A stretch of 64,000 nt of DNA from Lachnospiraceae bacterium (GTDB taxonomy: Bacteria; Bacillota; Clostridia; Lachnospirales; Lachnospiraceae). The stretch spans positions 62,001 to 126,000 of the forward strand of contig JAUNIX010000001.1 in NCBI GenBank assembly GCA_030523275.1, written 5' to 3'. The notes beneath the pieces are model-generated. The model did no database searches. It saw nothing but the letters and a program-made list of their open reading frames with translations, and was not told the DNA's origin. Below are positions 53,946 to 63,982 of this stretch, piece by piece. The translations under genes were made by a program, and so were the position numbers. How positions within the stretch are numbered: the stretch's first letter is position 1; the number at the start of each line of letters is the position of its first letter.

Positions 53946-54926
53946 ATGGAATTAAACGAAAAAATAAGTATAATTGTACCGGTATATAAGGTAGAAGCCT
54001 ACCTTGATCGTTGCATAAAAAGCATTGTATCACAATCATATCAAAATTTAGAAATTATATTAGTTGATGATGGTTCACCGGATCAATGCCCTCATATGTG
54101 CGATATTTGGGCTCAAAAAGATGAGAGAATTAAAGTTATTCATAAGCAGAATGGTGGGCTTTCTGATGCGAGAAATGCAGGAATTCATGTAGCAACAGGA
54201 ACAGTGATTGGATTTGTTGATAGCGATGATTGGTTAGAGAAAGATTTTTGTAAAACACTTCTTACAGTTATGAATGCTAATAATTGTGATATTGTATCAT
54301 GTAAATTTAAAAAAAGATATTTCCAAGATGAAATTTTTGAAATAAAAGAAACGGGTTCGATCACTATTTTAGATAGAGGACAATCAATGAAAGCTTTAAT
54401 TGAAGATAATCAAGTTCAACAAGTTGTTTGGAATAAACTGTATAGAAAAGAATTGATTGAAAGAATTACTTTTGCTATTGGAAAATGTCATGAAGATGAG
54501 TTTTGGAGTTATCAAGTTATTGGGGCGTCTGAACGTTTGGGGATTGTTGATTATACGGGTTATAATTATTATCAGCGAAATGATAGTATTATGGGCAGCG
54601 ATTTCTCGATTAAACGATTGGATGTAATTGAAGCAAAAGTACAGCGACAAAAATATTTGGAGAGAAATTTTCCTTTACTTAGCGAACAAGGATTAGCAAA
54701 TCTATATTTTTTGTGTATGTATACAGGACAATTAGCATTACGATTTGCATCAAAAGAAGATAGAGAAGTAATATTCAAAAAAATAGATGGATATTTAAAA
54801 CAATGTCGTATTTCACATAGTATGTTTAAAAAAATGAAAATTAGTCATCAAATTTGGTTATATCTTGCAAGGGTTTCCTTGATTAATACATGTCGTCTGC
54901 GAAATATCTTGAAGATTGGAATGTGA
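53946..54926 (+). CDS. Glycosyltransferase, GT2 family
   Basis: This 326-residue GT-A enzyme has ISIIVPVYKVEAYLDRCIKSIV, VDDGSPDQCPHMCD and FVDSDDW, the common capsule GT2 pattern, here with DSD in place of DGD at the metal site. It lies 14 bases after the previous GT2 gene and resembles it in overall plan, which suggests an old duplication. The end overlaps the region upstream of the epimerase start. Confidence 0.92.
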   Translation: MELNEKISIIVPVYKVEAYLDRCIKSIVSQSYQNLEIILVDDGSPDQCPHMCDIWAQKDERIKVIHKQNGGLSDARNAGIHVATGTVIGFVDSDDWLEKDFCKTLLTVMNANNCDIVSCKFKKRYFQDEIFEIKETGSITILDRGQSMKALIEDNQVQQVVWNKLYRKELIERITFAIGKCHEDEFWSYQVIGASERLGIVDYTGYNYYQRNDSIMGSDFSIKRLDVIEAKVQRQKYLERNFPLLSEQGLANLYFLCMYTGQLALRFASKEDREVIFKKIDGYLKQCRISHSMFKKMKISHQIWLYLARVSLINTCRLRNILKIGM

Positions 54927-54936
54927 GGGAGTAAAA

Positions 54937-56031
54937 ATGAAGAAAGTCATGTTGGTTTTTGGCACAAGACCGGAAGCAATAAAAATGTGTCCATTAGTGA
55001 ATGAATTAAAAACTAGGAAAACACTAAAAACAATTGTTTGTGTTACGGGACAGCATCGGCAGATGCTGGATCAGGTTTTAAATGCTTTTGATGTGATACC
55101 TGATTATGATCTTTCAATTATGAAACAGAGACAAACATTATTTGATATAACTACTAATATTTTAAATAGCATTAAATCAGTACTCGAAAATGAAAAACCA
55201 GATATTGTTTTAGTTCATGGCGATACCTCTACAACATTTGTTACAGCGTTGGCTTGTTTTTATTTACAAATTCCTGTAGGACATGTTGAGGCGGGTTTGA
55301 GAACTTATGATATTTATTCTCCATATCCAGAAGAGTTTAATCGACAGGCTGTAAGCATTATTAGTCAATATAATTTTGCACCTACTGAGTTGTCAAAAGA
55401 AAATCTGATTAAAGAAGGAAAAAGAAAAGAGACAGTTTATATAACTGGGAATACAGCAATTGACGCGTTAAAAACGACAGTTAGAGATGACTATAGACAT
55501 CCAGAACTCGATTGGGCAGAAGGAAGTAGATTAATTTTAATTACTGCACATAGAAGAGAAAATTTGGGTGGACCGATGAAAAATATGTTTCAGGCCATTC
55601 GACGGGTTATGGATGAGCATCCAGATGTAAAGGCTATTTATCCTATACATATGAATCCAGTCGTGAGAGAGATTGCAGATACAATTTTAGGAGATGATGA
55701 GAGAATACATATTATTGAACCTTTGGATGTATTAGATTTTCATAATTTTTTAAGTCGAAGCTATTTGATATTAACCGATTCAGGGGGGATTCAGGAGGAA
55801 GCTCCATCGTTAGGCAAGCCTGTATTAGTAATGCGAGATACAACAGAACGGCCAGAAGGAATTGCAGCGGGAACATTAAAATTAGTTGGAACTTGTGAAG
55901 AAACGATTTATAAGGAATTTAAGCGTTTACTGGAGGATAATAAGGCTTATTCTGAAATGAGTGAGGCATCCAATCCGTATGGAGATGGTTTTGCAAGCAA
56001 ACGAATTGCAGATATAATTTCAGAAAAATAA
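54937..56031 (+). CDS. wecB: UDP-N-acetylglucosamine 2-epimerase (non-hydrolysing)
   Basis: This 364-residue enzyme interconverts UDP-GlcNAc and UDP-ManNAc, supplying ManNAc for the glycan. Motifs are FGTRPEAIKMCPLV, VHGDTSTTF, GHVEAGLRT, PEEFNRQ, TAHRREN and TDSGGIQEEAP, all conserved in WecB/MnaA. The ATG at 54937 after GAGGGAG is used; an earlier start at 54916 lies in the preceding gene. The length is normal. Confidence 0.96.
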   Translation: MKKVMLVFGTRPEAIKMCPLVNELKTRKTLKTIVCVTGQHRQMLDQVLNAFDVIPDYDLSIMKQRQTLFDITTNILNSIKSVLENEKPDIVLVHGDTSTTFVTALACFYLQIPVGHVEAGLRTYDIYSPYPEEFNRQAVSIISQYNFAPTELSKENLIKEGKRKETVYITGNTAIDALKTTVRDDYRHPELDWAEGSRLILITAHRRENLGGPMKNMFQAIRRVMDEHPDVKAIYPIHMNPVVREIADTILGDDERIHIIEPLDVLDFHNFLSRSYLILTDSGGIQEEAPSLGKPVLVMRDTTERPEGIAAGTLKLVGTCEETIYKEFKRLLEDNKAYSEMSEASNPYGDGFASKRIADIISEK

Positions 56032-56060
56032 TATGAAGTTAGGCTAGTGAGGGAGAAAAA

Positions 56061-56921
56061 ATGGAAGGACTAATTAGTATTGTATTACCTATTTATAATG
56101 GTGAAAAATATATGCGCGAAAGTATAGATAGTGTAATTAATCAGACATATCAAAATTGGGAATTGTTGATTTTAGATGATTGTTCATCTGACAATACTTC
56201 TAATATTGCACAGGAATATGTAAAAAGGGATAAACGTATTTCTTATTATCGTAATGAAAAAAATTTACGATTGCCTCGAAACTTAAATAAGGGATTTTCA
56301 TTAGCACATGGTGATTATTTAACATGGACTTCTGATGATAATCGATATAAACCAACGGCTTTAGAAAAGATGTATGATGCACTTCAGAAGGATCTAAAGG
56401 CTCAGTTTGTATTTGCATCCTGCAGAATTATTGATGGCAATGGAAAAGCAATAGAATATATTATGGTGAACGAGTGGAGTAAAAAAAGGATTGTTGGGGA
56501 AAATCCTGTTGGGGCTTGTTTTATGTATACTAGGGAGGTATATGAAAAAATAGGCAATTATGATCCAGACTTAACATTAGTTGAGGATTATGATTATTGG
56601 CAAAGAATTTTTGGTCATTTTGAAACAGTGGCATTAGAGGAAATATTGTATGAATACCGATGGCATGATGGGGCTTTGACTAGTACTATGAAACAGGAAA
56701 CTTTTAATAAGACATTAGAAAAGGTTTTATTAAAAAATCGCTCTCTTTTTGGGAAGATAGATTTTGGATCTCAGTACTACTATTATAAAGGATTATATAC
56801 ATGTGAAAAAAATTTAGGGAATACTCCTAATATATATTCAAAGAAATATCAGCTTTTTTCTTTGATTTATTTACTTCAATATAGAGTACCAAATAAATTG
56901 AAAAGAATGTTAAGACGTTAG
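56061..56921 (+). CDS. Glycosyltransferase, GT2 family
   Basis: This 286-residue GT-A enzyme starts ISIVLPIYNGEKYMRESIDSVI, has LDDCSSDNT, and TSDDNRYKPTALEKMY where the metal-binding DXD is replaced by SDD. It ends in a basic tail (KLKRMLRR). It adds another sugar. It lies 29 bases after the epimerase gene with GAGGGAGAAAA ahead of the start. Confidence 0.9.
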   Translation: MEGLISIVLPIYNGEKYMRESIDSVINQTYQNWELLILDDCSSDNTSNIAQEYVKRDKRISYYRNEKNLRLPRNLNKGFSLAHGDYLTWTSDDNRYKPTALEKMYDALQKDLKAQFVFASCRIIDGNGKAIEYIMVNEWSKKRIVGENPVGACFMYTREVYEKIGNYDPDLTLVEDYDYWQRIFGHFETVALEEILYEYRWHDGALTSTMKQETFNKTLEKVLLKNRSLFGKIDFGSQYYYYKGLYTCEKNLGNTPNIYSKKYQLFSLIYLLQYRVPNKLKRMLRR

Positions 56922-56953
56922 TTTCATTATATTTAAAACATGAAAGGAGAAAA

Positions 56954-56978
56954 CATTTTAGGCGCATCTTCTAAAATG
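56954..56978 (+). promoter_or_regulatory. Hairpin ahead of the pyruvyltransferase gene
   Basis: CATTTTAG and CTAAAATG form a perfect 8-base stem around a 9-base loop. It lies between an AAAGGAG (56943-56949) and the ATG at 56996, which has no good ribosome binding site of its own. Folding would bring the two closer, so it might affect translation. Confidence 0.35.
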
Positions 56979-56995
56979 CTGTATATAAAAGAAAA

Positions 56996-58153
56996 ATGAT
57001 TAAGTTGTATTATCATGGTGGGTGTTTAAATCATGGATGTGAGGCAATTGTTCGATCCAGTAAGAAGATTATAAATAAAGATATGATTTTGTATACGAGA
57101 GATATTACGTCAGATAAAAAGTACAATCTAAATAGAGTAGTGTCACTTGCAGAAGATACGAATGATTCAATCCGTAAGAATTCTATGAAATATTTCATGG
57201 CGGCTATCCATTATAAGTTTTCTCATACAGATTATTTATTTATAAAATATCAAAGAGAAAACTTCTTTAATGATGTGAAGAAAAATGATTTATATTTATC
57301 TATTGGAGGAGACAATTATTGTTATGAGGGGAAGGATATTCTAAAATATTATAACCAGATTATTCATAAAAAGGGTGGCAAAACAGTTTTGTGGGGATGT
57401 TCTTTTGAACCGAAAGATATGAATCATGAGATTGCAAAAGATATAGCATTGTATGATTATATTATTACTCGTGAAAGTTTGAGTTATCAAGTACTAAAAA
57501 AGGTTAACCCTAATATTAGTTTGATTCCTGATCCAGCATTTCAATTAGATAAAGTTGAGTTACCCTTACCAAAAAAATTTTTAGAAAAAAATACAGTGGG
57601 AATCAATGTGAGTCCTTTGATTATGTCTTGTGAAAAAAATCAAGGTATTACATATATAAATTATAAAAAATTAGTAGAGTATATTATAGAAAATACTAAT
57701 ATGAATATTGCTTTAATTCCGCATGTAATAGAAACAGGAAATGATGATAGAGCTCCTTTAGAATTATTATTTAATGAATTTAAAGACACAGGTCGTATTA
57801 TATTATTTGACGATTGCAATGCAATGGAATTAAAAGGCTATATAGCTAGATGTCGTTTTTTTGTTGGAGCAAGGACTCACGCTACTATTGCCGCTTATTC
57901 CACTATGGTTCCTACCTTGGTAGTCGGATATTCAATTAAAGCAAGAGGAATTGCAAAAGATATTTTTGGAACAGATAAGAACTATGTTTTACCAGTACAA
58001 TTATTAAAGGGTTCGAATGATTTGACCAATGCATTTATATGGTTACAGAAAAATGAAGAAAAGATATGTAATCATTTACAAGAACATATGCCTGATTATT
58101 GTAAGAAATCTTTATTAGCTGGAGAGATTGTTAGGAGGCTTGCAGAGTCGTGA
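56996..58153 (+). CDS. Polysaccharide pyruvyl transferase family protein
   Basis: This 385-residue protein belongs to the WcaK/AmsJ/CsaB family. It starts LYYHGGCLNHGCEAIVRSSKKII, has LSIGGDNYCYE, TVLWGCSFEP, YIITRESLSYQVLKK and ARTHATIAAYSTMVPTLVVGYSIKARGIAKDI. It probably adds a pyruvate ketal from phosphoenolpyruvate to a sugar of the repeat, which would give the polymer extra negative charge. Some family members instead act as transferases of other groups. The stop overlaps the next start (GTGA). Confidence 0.88.
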   Translation: MIKLYYHGGCLNHGCEAIVRSSKKIINKDMILYTRDITSDKKYNLNRVVSLAEDTNDSIRKNSMKYFMAAIHYKFSHTDYLFIKYQRENFFNDVKKNDLYLSIGGDNYCYEGKDILKYYNQIIHKKGGKTVLWGCSFEPKDMNHEIAKDIALYDYIITRESLSYQVLKKVNPNISLIPDPAFQLDKVELPLPKKFLEKNTVGINVSPLIMSCEKNQGITYINYKKLVEYIIENTNMNIALIPHVIETGNDDRAPLELLFNEFKDTGRIILFDDCNAMELKGYIARCRFFVGARTHATIAAYSTMVPTLVVGYSIKARGIAKDIFGTDKNYVLPVQLLKGSNDLTNAFIWLQKNEEKICNHLQEHMPDYCKKSLLAGEIVRRLAES

Positions 58154-59301
58154 ATGTTTGGTTAATTTTATTCTGTACATTTTTTACTATTGTATTGATT
58201 TTTTTAGGTGTAGATTTTTATTTTTATATAGTAAATAGATATTGTCGTTTTCATATTGGAAAATGGGATGATAATGAAAAATGGAAAAATGCGGTATATA
58301 AAATAGCGAAAAAATGGTCAAAAAGAACGCCCACCGTTAAAATTACAGATAATTCACGTTATATATTATTAGATATTATGAATGGAAAATACAGAAGTTC
58401 CTCTATTCAATCATGGCAGAATGCAGCTATTATTTTGGGATTATTTGAATCAAATGAGGTAGTTGCAAGAAATGCATTAAAAAGATTTATAGATGAGACT
58501 GGTAATTGGAAAAAGAATCCTGTAGCGGTAGATGCAGGAATGTTATCATATGCGATTTTAAAGGTGACAGATAACACTGACATGATTAGACCGGCTATGG
58601 ACTATATGTTGGATTTAATAATGAAAAATACAGATAAAAATAAAATTATCTCATATACAGGAGGAACTGATAATCCTGAACGCTATGTTGATACTATAGG
58701 TTTGGTATGTCCTTTTCTTGCACTTTATGCACAGATATATGAAGATTCATATGCAGGGGCGTTGGCATTTCAACAGTTAGACTTTTACCATAAATATGGA
58801 TTATATGAAAAGACATGTTTACCTAATCATGCAATTAATATTGATACAAAACTACCATTAGGAGTATATGGTTGGGGGCGAGGCATTGCCTGGTATGTTA
58901 TCGGGCTAATAGATACGTATTTAATACTAGACAATAATAAAAATAAAAGAACTTTAGAAATGTGGATTTTAGAAGCAGCGGAAAATTATAAAAAATTTCA
59001 ACAGAAAGATGGAGGATTTGGTAGTATTATTCAAAGAATGGATACGTACGATAGTTCTGCAACTGCTGTATTGGCGTATTTTTATTTGCAATGTTCAATA
59101 ATATTTAATAATCAAGAATATTTTCAAATAGCAAAAAAATGTCTTAAAAAACTTATGTCAGTGACAAGATTTAATGGAAAAATCGATTGGTGTCAAGGAG
59201 ATACGAAAGGAATTGGTATCTTTGCACAGACTTTTGATATTATGCCTTTTGCACAGGGATTTGCATTGAGAGCAATTGGCTTAATGGGGAAAGGTGATTG
59301 A
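58150..59301 (+). CDS. Membrane-anchored GH88/GH105-like glycoside hydrolase
   Basis: This 383-residue protein has an N-terminal membrane helix (about residues 2-27) and a helical (alpha/alpha)6-barrel domain like unsaturated rhamnogalacturonyl or glucuronyl hydrolases, with YVDTIGLVCPFL (likely catalytic Asp) and YGWGRGIAWYVIGL. It begins with GTG, overlapping the pyruvyltransferase stop by four bases. Such hydrolases usually act on fragments left by lyases. Inside a biosynthetic locus it may trim or turn over the glycan, or have a divergent role. Confidence 0.78.
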   Translation: MNVWLILFCTFFTIVLIFLGVDFYFYIVNRYCRFHIGKWDDNEKWKNAVYKIAKKWSKRTPTVKITDNSRYILLDIMNGKYRSSSIQSWQNAAIILGLFESNEVVARNALKRFIDETGNWKKNPVAVDAGMLSYAILKVTDNTDMIRPAMDYMLDLIMKNTDKNKIISYTGGTDNPERYVDTIGLVCPFLALYAQIYEDSYAGALAFQQLDFYHKYGLYEKTCLPNHAINIDTKLPLGVYGWGRGIAWYVIGLIDTYLILDNNKNKRTLEMWILEAAENYKKFQQKDGGFGSIIQRMDTYDSSATAVLAYFYLQCSIIFNNQEYFQIAKKCLKKLMSVTRFNGKIDWCQGDTKGIGIFAQTFDIMPFAQGFALRAIGLMGKGD

Positions 59302-59304
59302 TTT

Positions 59305-60840
59305 ATGGCACGAAAATCAAGAACAGAATATTCTATTTTAAATATTTTAACAGGAATTGGTGGTTATATAATAAATACAATTTTAGGCTTTGTGTGCCGT
59401 ATGGTTTTTGTAAGATGTTTGGCAGACGATTATCTAGGAATTAATGGATTGTTTACCAATATTCTTTCGATGTTATCATTGGCAGAACTTGGTGTTGGTA
59501 GTGCGATTGTATATGCTTTATATAAACCATTAGCACAAAATGATCAGAAAAAAATTGCTTCACTCATGCAATTTTATGGAAAGGCCTATCGTATTATAGG
59601 TATTGTTGTAGCAATTTTTGGTATATGTATGTTGCCTTTTTTAAATTTTGTTATCACTGAACCACCGCACATTAAAGAAAATTTATATTTAATTTATATA
59701 GTTTACTTATTTAATACATCAAGTACATATTTTTTTAGTTATAGAAGTTCTTTATTAACTGCTGATCAACAAAATTATTTGGTAGTAGGTATTAATTATA
59801 TCGTTACAATAGTACAAAGTATCTTTCAAATGATATTTTTGTTAATAACAAAAGAATATTTAAGTTATCTATTTATTCAAACGATAGGAATTTTTATCTA
59901 TAATGTTACTATTTCATATGTTGCGAAAAGAAAATATCCATACATAGCCGCAAATAATATTCAACCGTTAGACAAAAAAGAGAGACATGGATTAATAAAA
60001 AATGTTCAGGCTCTTACTGTTTGGAAATTATCAGGTTTACTTGTTAATAATACAGACAATATTATCATTACATATTTTAGTGGTCTTGCAACAGTCGGCT
60101 ATTCTTCAAATTATACACTTTTTTCAACAATGTTAAATACAATGTTGAATCTATTGTTTAACGGTATTACAGCAAGTGTTGGAAATCATAATGCGACTGA
60201 ATCTAAAGAAAAGAAGCTTGGACTTTTTAATTTTATTAATTTGGCTAATTTTTGGTTGTTTGCTTGGGCAACTATTGGAATTTTTGTTGTTAGTAGTGAT
60301 TTAGTTTTGTTGTGCTATGGAAGTAAATATGTTTTAAACCAAAACATACCATTCATTATAGCACTAAATTTCTATATGGTTGGTATGCAAAATGCTGTCT
60401 GGATGTATAAGAATACATTAGGATTATTTCGGCAGGGAAGATATTTGCTCATATTAACTGCAATTATTAATTTAGTTTGTTCAATATGGTTAGGAAAAAT
60501 ATGGGGATTATTTGGAATTCTTCTAGCTACGGCCATTTCGAGAGTATTTACAAATACATGGTATGATCCATATGCAGTTTTTAAATATGGATTTCGAGAG
60601 TCGCCTTGGAAGTATTTTCTAAAATACTTTAGGTTTTTAATTATTTTATTTATAAGTGGAGGAATTTGTTGGATGATTTGTGAAAACATCCATTTTGGAC
60701 TTATAGTGAATATATTATTAAAAGTAATAATTTGTAGCATTATACCAAATGGAATATTTTGGTTTGCCTTTCACAAAGAACCAGAATTTCAGTATATAGA
60801 AAACATTATAGAAAATGTGAAAAATAGATTTTTATCATGA
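59305..60840 (+). CDS. Oligosaccharide flippase (Wzx-like)
   Basis: This 511-residue protein has about twelve to fourteen hydrophobic segments and the start of polysaccharide flippases (NILTGIGGYIINTILGFVCRMVFVRCLADDYLGINGLFTNIL pattern). It flips the lipid-linked repeat unit to the outer membrane face for the EpsG-like polymerase. It is 3 bases after the previous gene. It belongs to the MOP superfamily, as do the two MATE proteins, but its N-terminal pattern is that of Wzx. Confidence 0.92.
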   Translation: MARKSRTEYSILNILTGIGGYIINTILGFVCRMVFVRCLADDYLGINGLFTNILSMLSLAELGVGSAIVYALYKPLAQNDQKKIASLMQFYGKAYRIIGIVVAIFGICMLPFLNFVITEPPHIKENLYLIYIVYLFNTSSTYFFSYRSSLLTADQQNYLVVGINYIVTIVQSIFQMIFLLITKEYLSYLFIQTIGIFIYNVTISYVAKRKYPYIAANNIQPLDKKERHGLIKNVQALTVWKLSGLLVNNTDNIIITYFSGLATVGYSSNYTLFSTMLNTMLNLLFNGITASVGNHNATESKEKKLGLFNFINLANFWLFAWATIGIFVVSSDLVLLCYGSKYVLNQNIPFIIALNFYMVGMQNAVWMYKNTLGLFRQGRYLLILTAIINLVCSIWLGKIWGLFGILLATAISRVFTNTWYDPYAVFKYGFRESPWKYFLKYFRFLIILFISGGICWMICENIHFGLIVNILLKVIICSIIPNGIFWFAFHKEPEFQYIENIIENVKNRFLS

Positions 60841-60892
60841 GAATTTTGTAAGTAAAAAGAGTGTATTACAGCAATAGAATTTGGAAGAGAAA

Positions 60893-62860
60893 ATGAAACA
60901 GATTAAAATAGCAAGTTTTGTATCATTGCTAGCTATAAGTATTTTTTTATTAATTTCATGTAATATGGGAAGAAAAATAGAAAAAAAGAAATCTCCTGTG
61001 AAAGTTTTTTCTGCTGATTTTTCAAAGAAATCTCCATTGAGCACACAATTTTATGCTTGGGAGGGTCGAGAATTTATGGGAGAAACGTATCAACCATTAT
61101 CATCTATTCAATGCAAAGATGGTATAGCTCATTTAAAATCCTTTTATGATAAAGAACAGGACACCTGGAAAACGCAAATGATGTCTACAGCGGGATTGTT
61201 TGAATCAGATAATTTTACATGCAAATTTGAGGGTAAGTTTAATAAAGAGCCAGGAAGTTGGCAGGGTGTGATTACTTATGGAACTGGCACATATTGGTCT
61301 AATAATATATATTCTGATGGTATAAAATGGCCTTCTGGTGGAGAGATTGATGTATTTGAGCAGGCTGGTGGGTATTCGGAAACTCCTACTTTTTTTGAAA
61401 CCCCATCTGTGCATTTTGGCTCTGGTAGCAGTAGTGGATATTTGAGAAATCATGAAAAAATAACAGGAGAAAAGGTGGAATTTTCTCCTGAAGAGTGGCA
61501 TGAATATAGATTTTCTCTGAAGAAAGGTATTGTAAAAGTTTGGATAGATGGTGAGATGGTGGGTAAAAAGGATTTCAATAATTGTGAGGTAAATAATGAA
61601 TATCTCGTAAATTATAATCCATTTTTAAAACCACAGGCATTTTATTTGCTTGGGGGAGTAGCCACCTCCGGAGCAAATAAAGAATCAAAATTTGATTTTC
61701 AAGTTAAAAATTTTGAAGTCTATCAAGAGGACAAAATTTTATGTGAAAAATTGAAAATATATCCTCAAATGTGGGATCAAAATACGAAATTAACATTTCC
61801 AGTTAATGCTGAATTATATTTTGATAAAATTTATACACCTTCAAATGTTAGTAACAAAGCGTGTACATGGAAATCGTCAAATGAATCTGTTGCAATTGTA
61901 AAAGCGGGATATGTAAAAACTGTTGGTGAAGGAACTGCGGTTATCAAAGCAACTTGTGGAAAAGTTTCGGCACAGTATACATTAAAAGTAAGTAATAATG
62001 CTAATATTCCTTGTGCTCAAATTAAATCAGAAATTGATACTCTGACTATAAAAGAGGGACGCTCAAAGAATATTCAATATGATGTATATCCGAGATATAC
62101 AACAGATAAAGTTGTAGCTTCTATAGAAAATACGCAAATAGCAGAGCTGTCTGGAACAACTATAAAAGCAAAAAAAGTCGGAGAGACCAAATTAATATTA
62201 AAATGTGGAATGAAAAGAAAAGAAATAGATATTGTTGTTAGGGAGAATAGTAAAGAGCCATTTGCTAAATATGATTTAAATCAAATTACAGGGAAAATTG
62301 GTTTAAATGATTCGCAAAAAGGTTATGAAACCAAAGCTACGGTGCAAAATTTAGGTGAAGATGGAAAAGTATTGGATATGACAGCAACTTATAACGTATC
62401 CGATATATGTGTTGATGATAAATGGAAAAAAGGATTGTCTGGTGTGGAAATGAAAACTCCTGTTTTGGATAATGAAAAGGAATTAACAAAAGATTCATTT
62501 TTGTATTTTATTAAGGCATCAGAATGTAGTGTCCGCACGAATGATGTTAATAATGCTAATTGTATGCCATCCATAGATATAACGGACAAGGATATTGTAG
62601 TTAGATATGGGGATGTAGAGATATATCAACAAATTTTGAATTCAAGTACTACAACACATAGTGTTGCTATCTATGGGATAAATGGAAAATCATCAGTATT
62701 TATTGATGGAAAAAAGGTTGTTGGAAATGGAAAAACCGAATATATTCAAGATTTAAAACAATTAATTATTAAAACTAGTAGAAAGAATGGAATTCAATCT
62801 TTTGCTGCTTATTCCGATGTTGAATTTACGGATAAAAAATTAGAAAGTATGACTTATTGA
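60893..62860 (+). CDS. Lipoprotein with GH16-like and Ig-like domains
   Basis: This 655-residue protein has a lipoprotein signal peptide (hydrophobic core then LISC with Cys23), a GH16-type domain with the catalytic signature WPSGGEIDVFEQ (about residues 140-155; two Glu and one Asp), and then a Big2-like domain (WKSSNESVAIVKAGYVKTVGEGTAVIKATCG). The C-terminal 250 residues are beta-rich and unidentified. It probably cleaves a beta-glucan-like chain outside the cell, possibly trimming the polymer made here, as ExoK-type enzymes do. ATG 60893 after GGAAGAGA is preferred to a TTG at 60881. Confidence 0.82.
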   Translation: MKQIKIASFVSLLAISIFLLISCNMGRKIEKKKSPVKVFSADFSKKSPLSTQFYAWEGREFMGETYQPLSSIQCKDGIAHLKSFYDKEQDTWKTQMMSTAGLFESDNFTCKFEGKFNKEPGSWQGVITYGTGTYWSNNIYSDGIKWPSGGEIDVFEQAGGYSETPTFFETPSVHFGSGSSSGYLRNHEKITGEKVEFSPEEWHEYRFSLKKGIVKVWIDGEMVGKKDFNNCEVNNEYLVNYNPFLKPQAFYLLGGVATSGANKESKFDFQVKNFEVYQEDKILCEKLKIYPQMWDQNTKLTFPVNAELYFDKIYTPSNVSNKACTWKSSNESVAIVKAGYVKTVGEGTAVIKATCGKVSAQYTLKVSNNANIPCAQIKSEIDTLTIKEGRSKNIQYDVYPRYTTDKVVASIENTQIAELSGTTIKAKKVGETKLILKCGMKRKEIDIVVRENSKEPFAKYDLNQITGKIGLNDSQKGYETKATVQNLGEDGKVLDMTATYNVSDICVDDKWKKGLSGVEMKTPVLDNEKELTKDSFLYFIKASECSVRTNDVNNANCMPSIDITDKDIVVRYGDVEIYQQILNSSTTTHSVAIYGINGKSSVFIDGKKVVGNGKTEYIQDLKQLIIKTSRKNGIQSFAAYSDVEFTDKKLESMTY

Positions 62861-63076
62861 ATAATTTAATTTAAGATTTATGAAATAATAGTAAAAAAAA
62901 CAAGTTTTGATCTGTCGAGATAAATCATAAATCTATGTTATAAATGGTCTTCAATAACATTATAGATTAAAAACCTAATGTGCTATTAATAATGCCATAA
63001 GTGTGCTTTAATTATCAAGCAAATGGTTATATGGATGAAAGAAAAAATTGAATAAAAATATTAAGAGGCAATTTAT

Positions 63077-63982
63077 ATGAAACATATTTGTAAACATATA
63101 AAATTATTTTTAGCATTGTTAATAATAATTTGTACAACAGTAGTGGGAATAAGGTATAGTGTTTATGTATCTTATCATCATTTAGAGACAACATGTTATA
63201 CAATAAAATCTGATAAGATTAGAGGAAAAATTCGCTTTGTTATGATTTCGGATCTTCATGATTTTGAATTTGGTTTTAAAAATGTTAATTTGGTCAAAGA
63301 AATTAAAAAGCAGAAACCAGATTTTATTTTAGTTGTTGGAGATATTATTAATGGGGAAAGTGCTGATAGTCATATTGCCACGGATTTACTAAAAGAGATA
63401 GTGGATATAGCCCCTGTTTATTATTCATGGGGTAATCAGGAAGAAGAATATATTAAAAAACAAACATCAGACTTGGAGGAAGAACTAACAGATGCAGGAG
63501 CAATAGTTTTGGATAAAGAATACTATAAGATCAACATCCGTGGTAATGAGATTTGTCTTGGAGGTCTTTATGATTATGCATTTGGGTTTGATGGAGAAGG
63601 CCTTATGAGTAAAACAAATATGGATTCAGAAATATTGAAATTTTTGGAAAATTTTCAAAAAAATAAGTCCTATAAGATTATAATGGCTCATCGACCAGAT
63701 AGCTTTATCTTTGGTGAAGCCTATAATACTTGGGATATCGATCTTGTACTTTCAGGGCATAATCATGGAGGTCAGGTAATATTGCCGATATTAGGGGGTT
63801 TATATGGTGGTGATCAAGGATTTTTTCCAAATTATGATTTTGGAGAATTTCATTTTAAAATCTTAAAAAGTATGATTATTACAAGGGGATTAAGCAGCGA
63901 TAAAGAAAAATTACCAAGGTTTAACAATGTGCCTGAAATAGTATCAGTGGATTTGATTGGGAGTAAACCAACTTCTAACTAA
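63077..63982 (+). CDS. Membrane-anchored metallophosphoesterase (YkuE-like)
   Basis: This 301-residue protein has an N-terminal membrane helix (about residues 9-29) and a calcineurin-like phosphoesterase domain: ISDLHDFEFG, VVGDIIN, MAHRPDSF and SGHNHGGQV. The usual GNHD/E motif reads GNQEEEY, so one histidine of the active site is missing. It may act on cell-surface phosphate compounds, like YkuE or lipid-A-type phosphoesterases. It is separated from the GH16 gene by 216 bases with no visible gene, and its link with the polysaccharide locus is only by position. Confidence 0.82.
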   Translation: MKHICKHIKLFLALLIIICTTVVGIRYSVYVSYHHLETTCYTIKSDKIRGKIRFVMISDLHDFEFGFKNVNLVKEIKKQKPDFILVVGDIINGESADSHIATDLLKEIVDIAPVYYSWGNQEEEYIKKQTSDLEEELTDAGAIVLDKEYYKINIRGNEICLGGLYDYAFGFDGEGLMSKTNMDSEILKFLENFQKNKSYKIIMAHRPDSFIFGEAYNTWDIDLVLSGHNHGGQVILPILGGLYGGDQGFFPNYDFGEFHFKILKSMIITRGLSSDKEKLPRFNNVPEIVSVDLIGSKPTSN

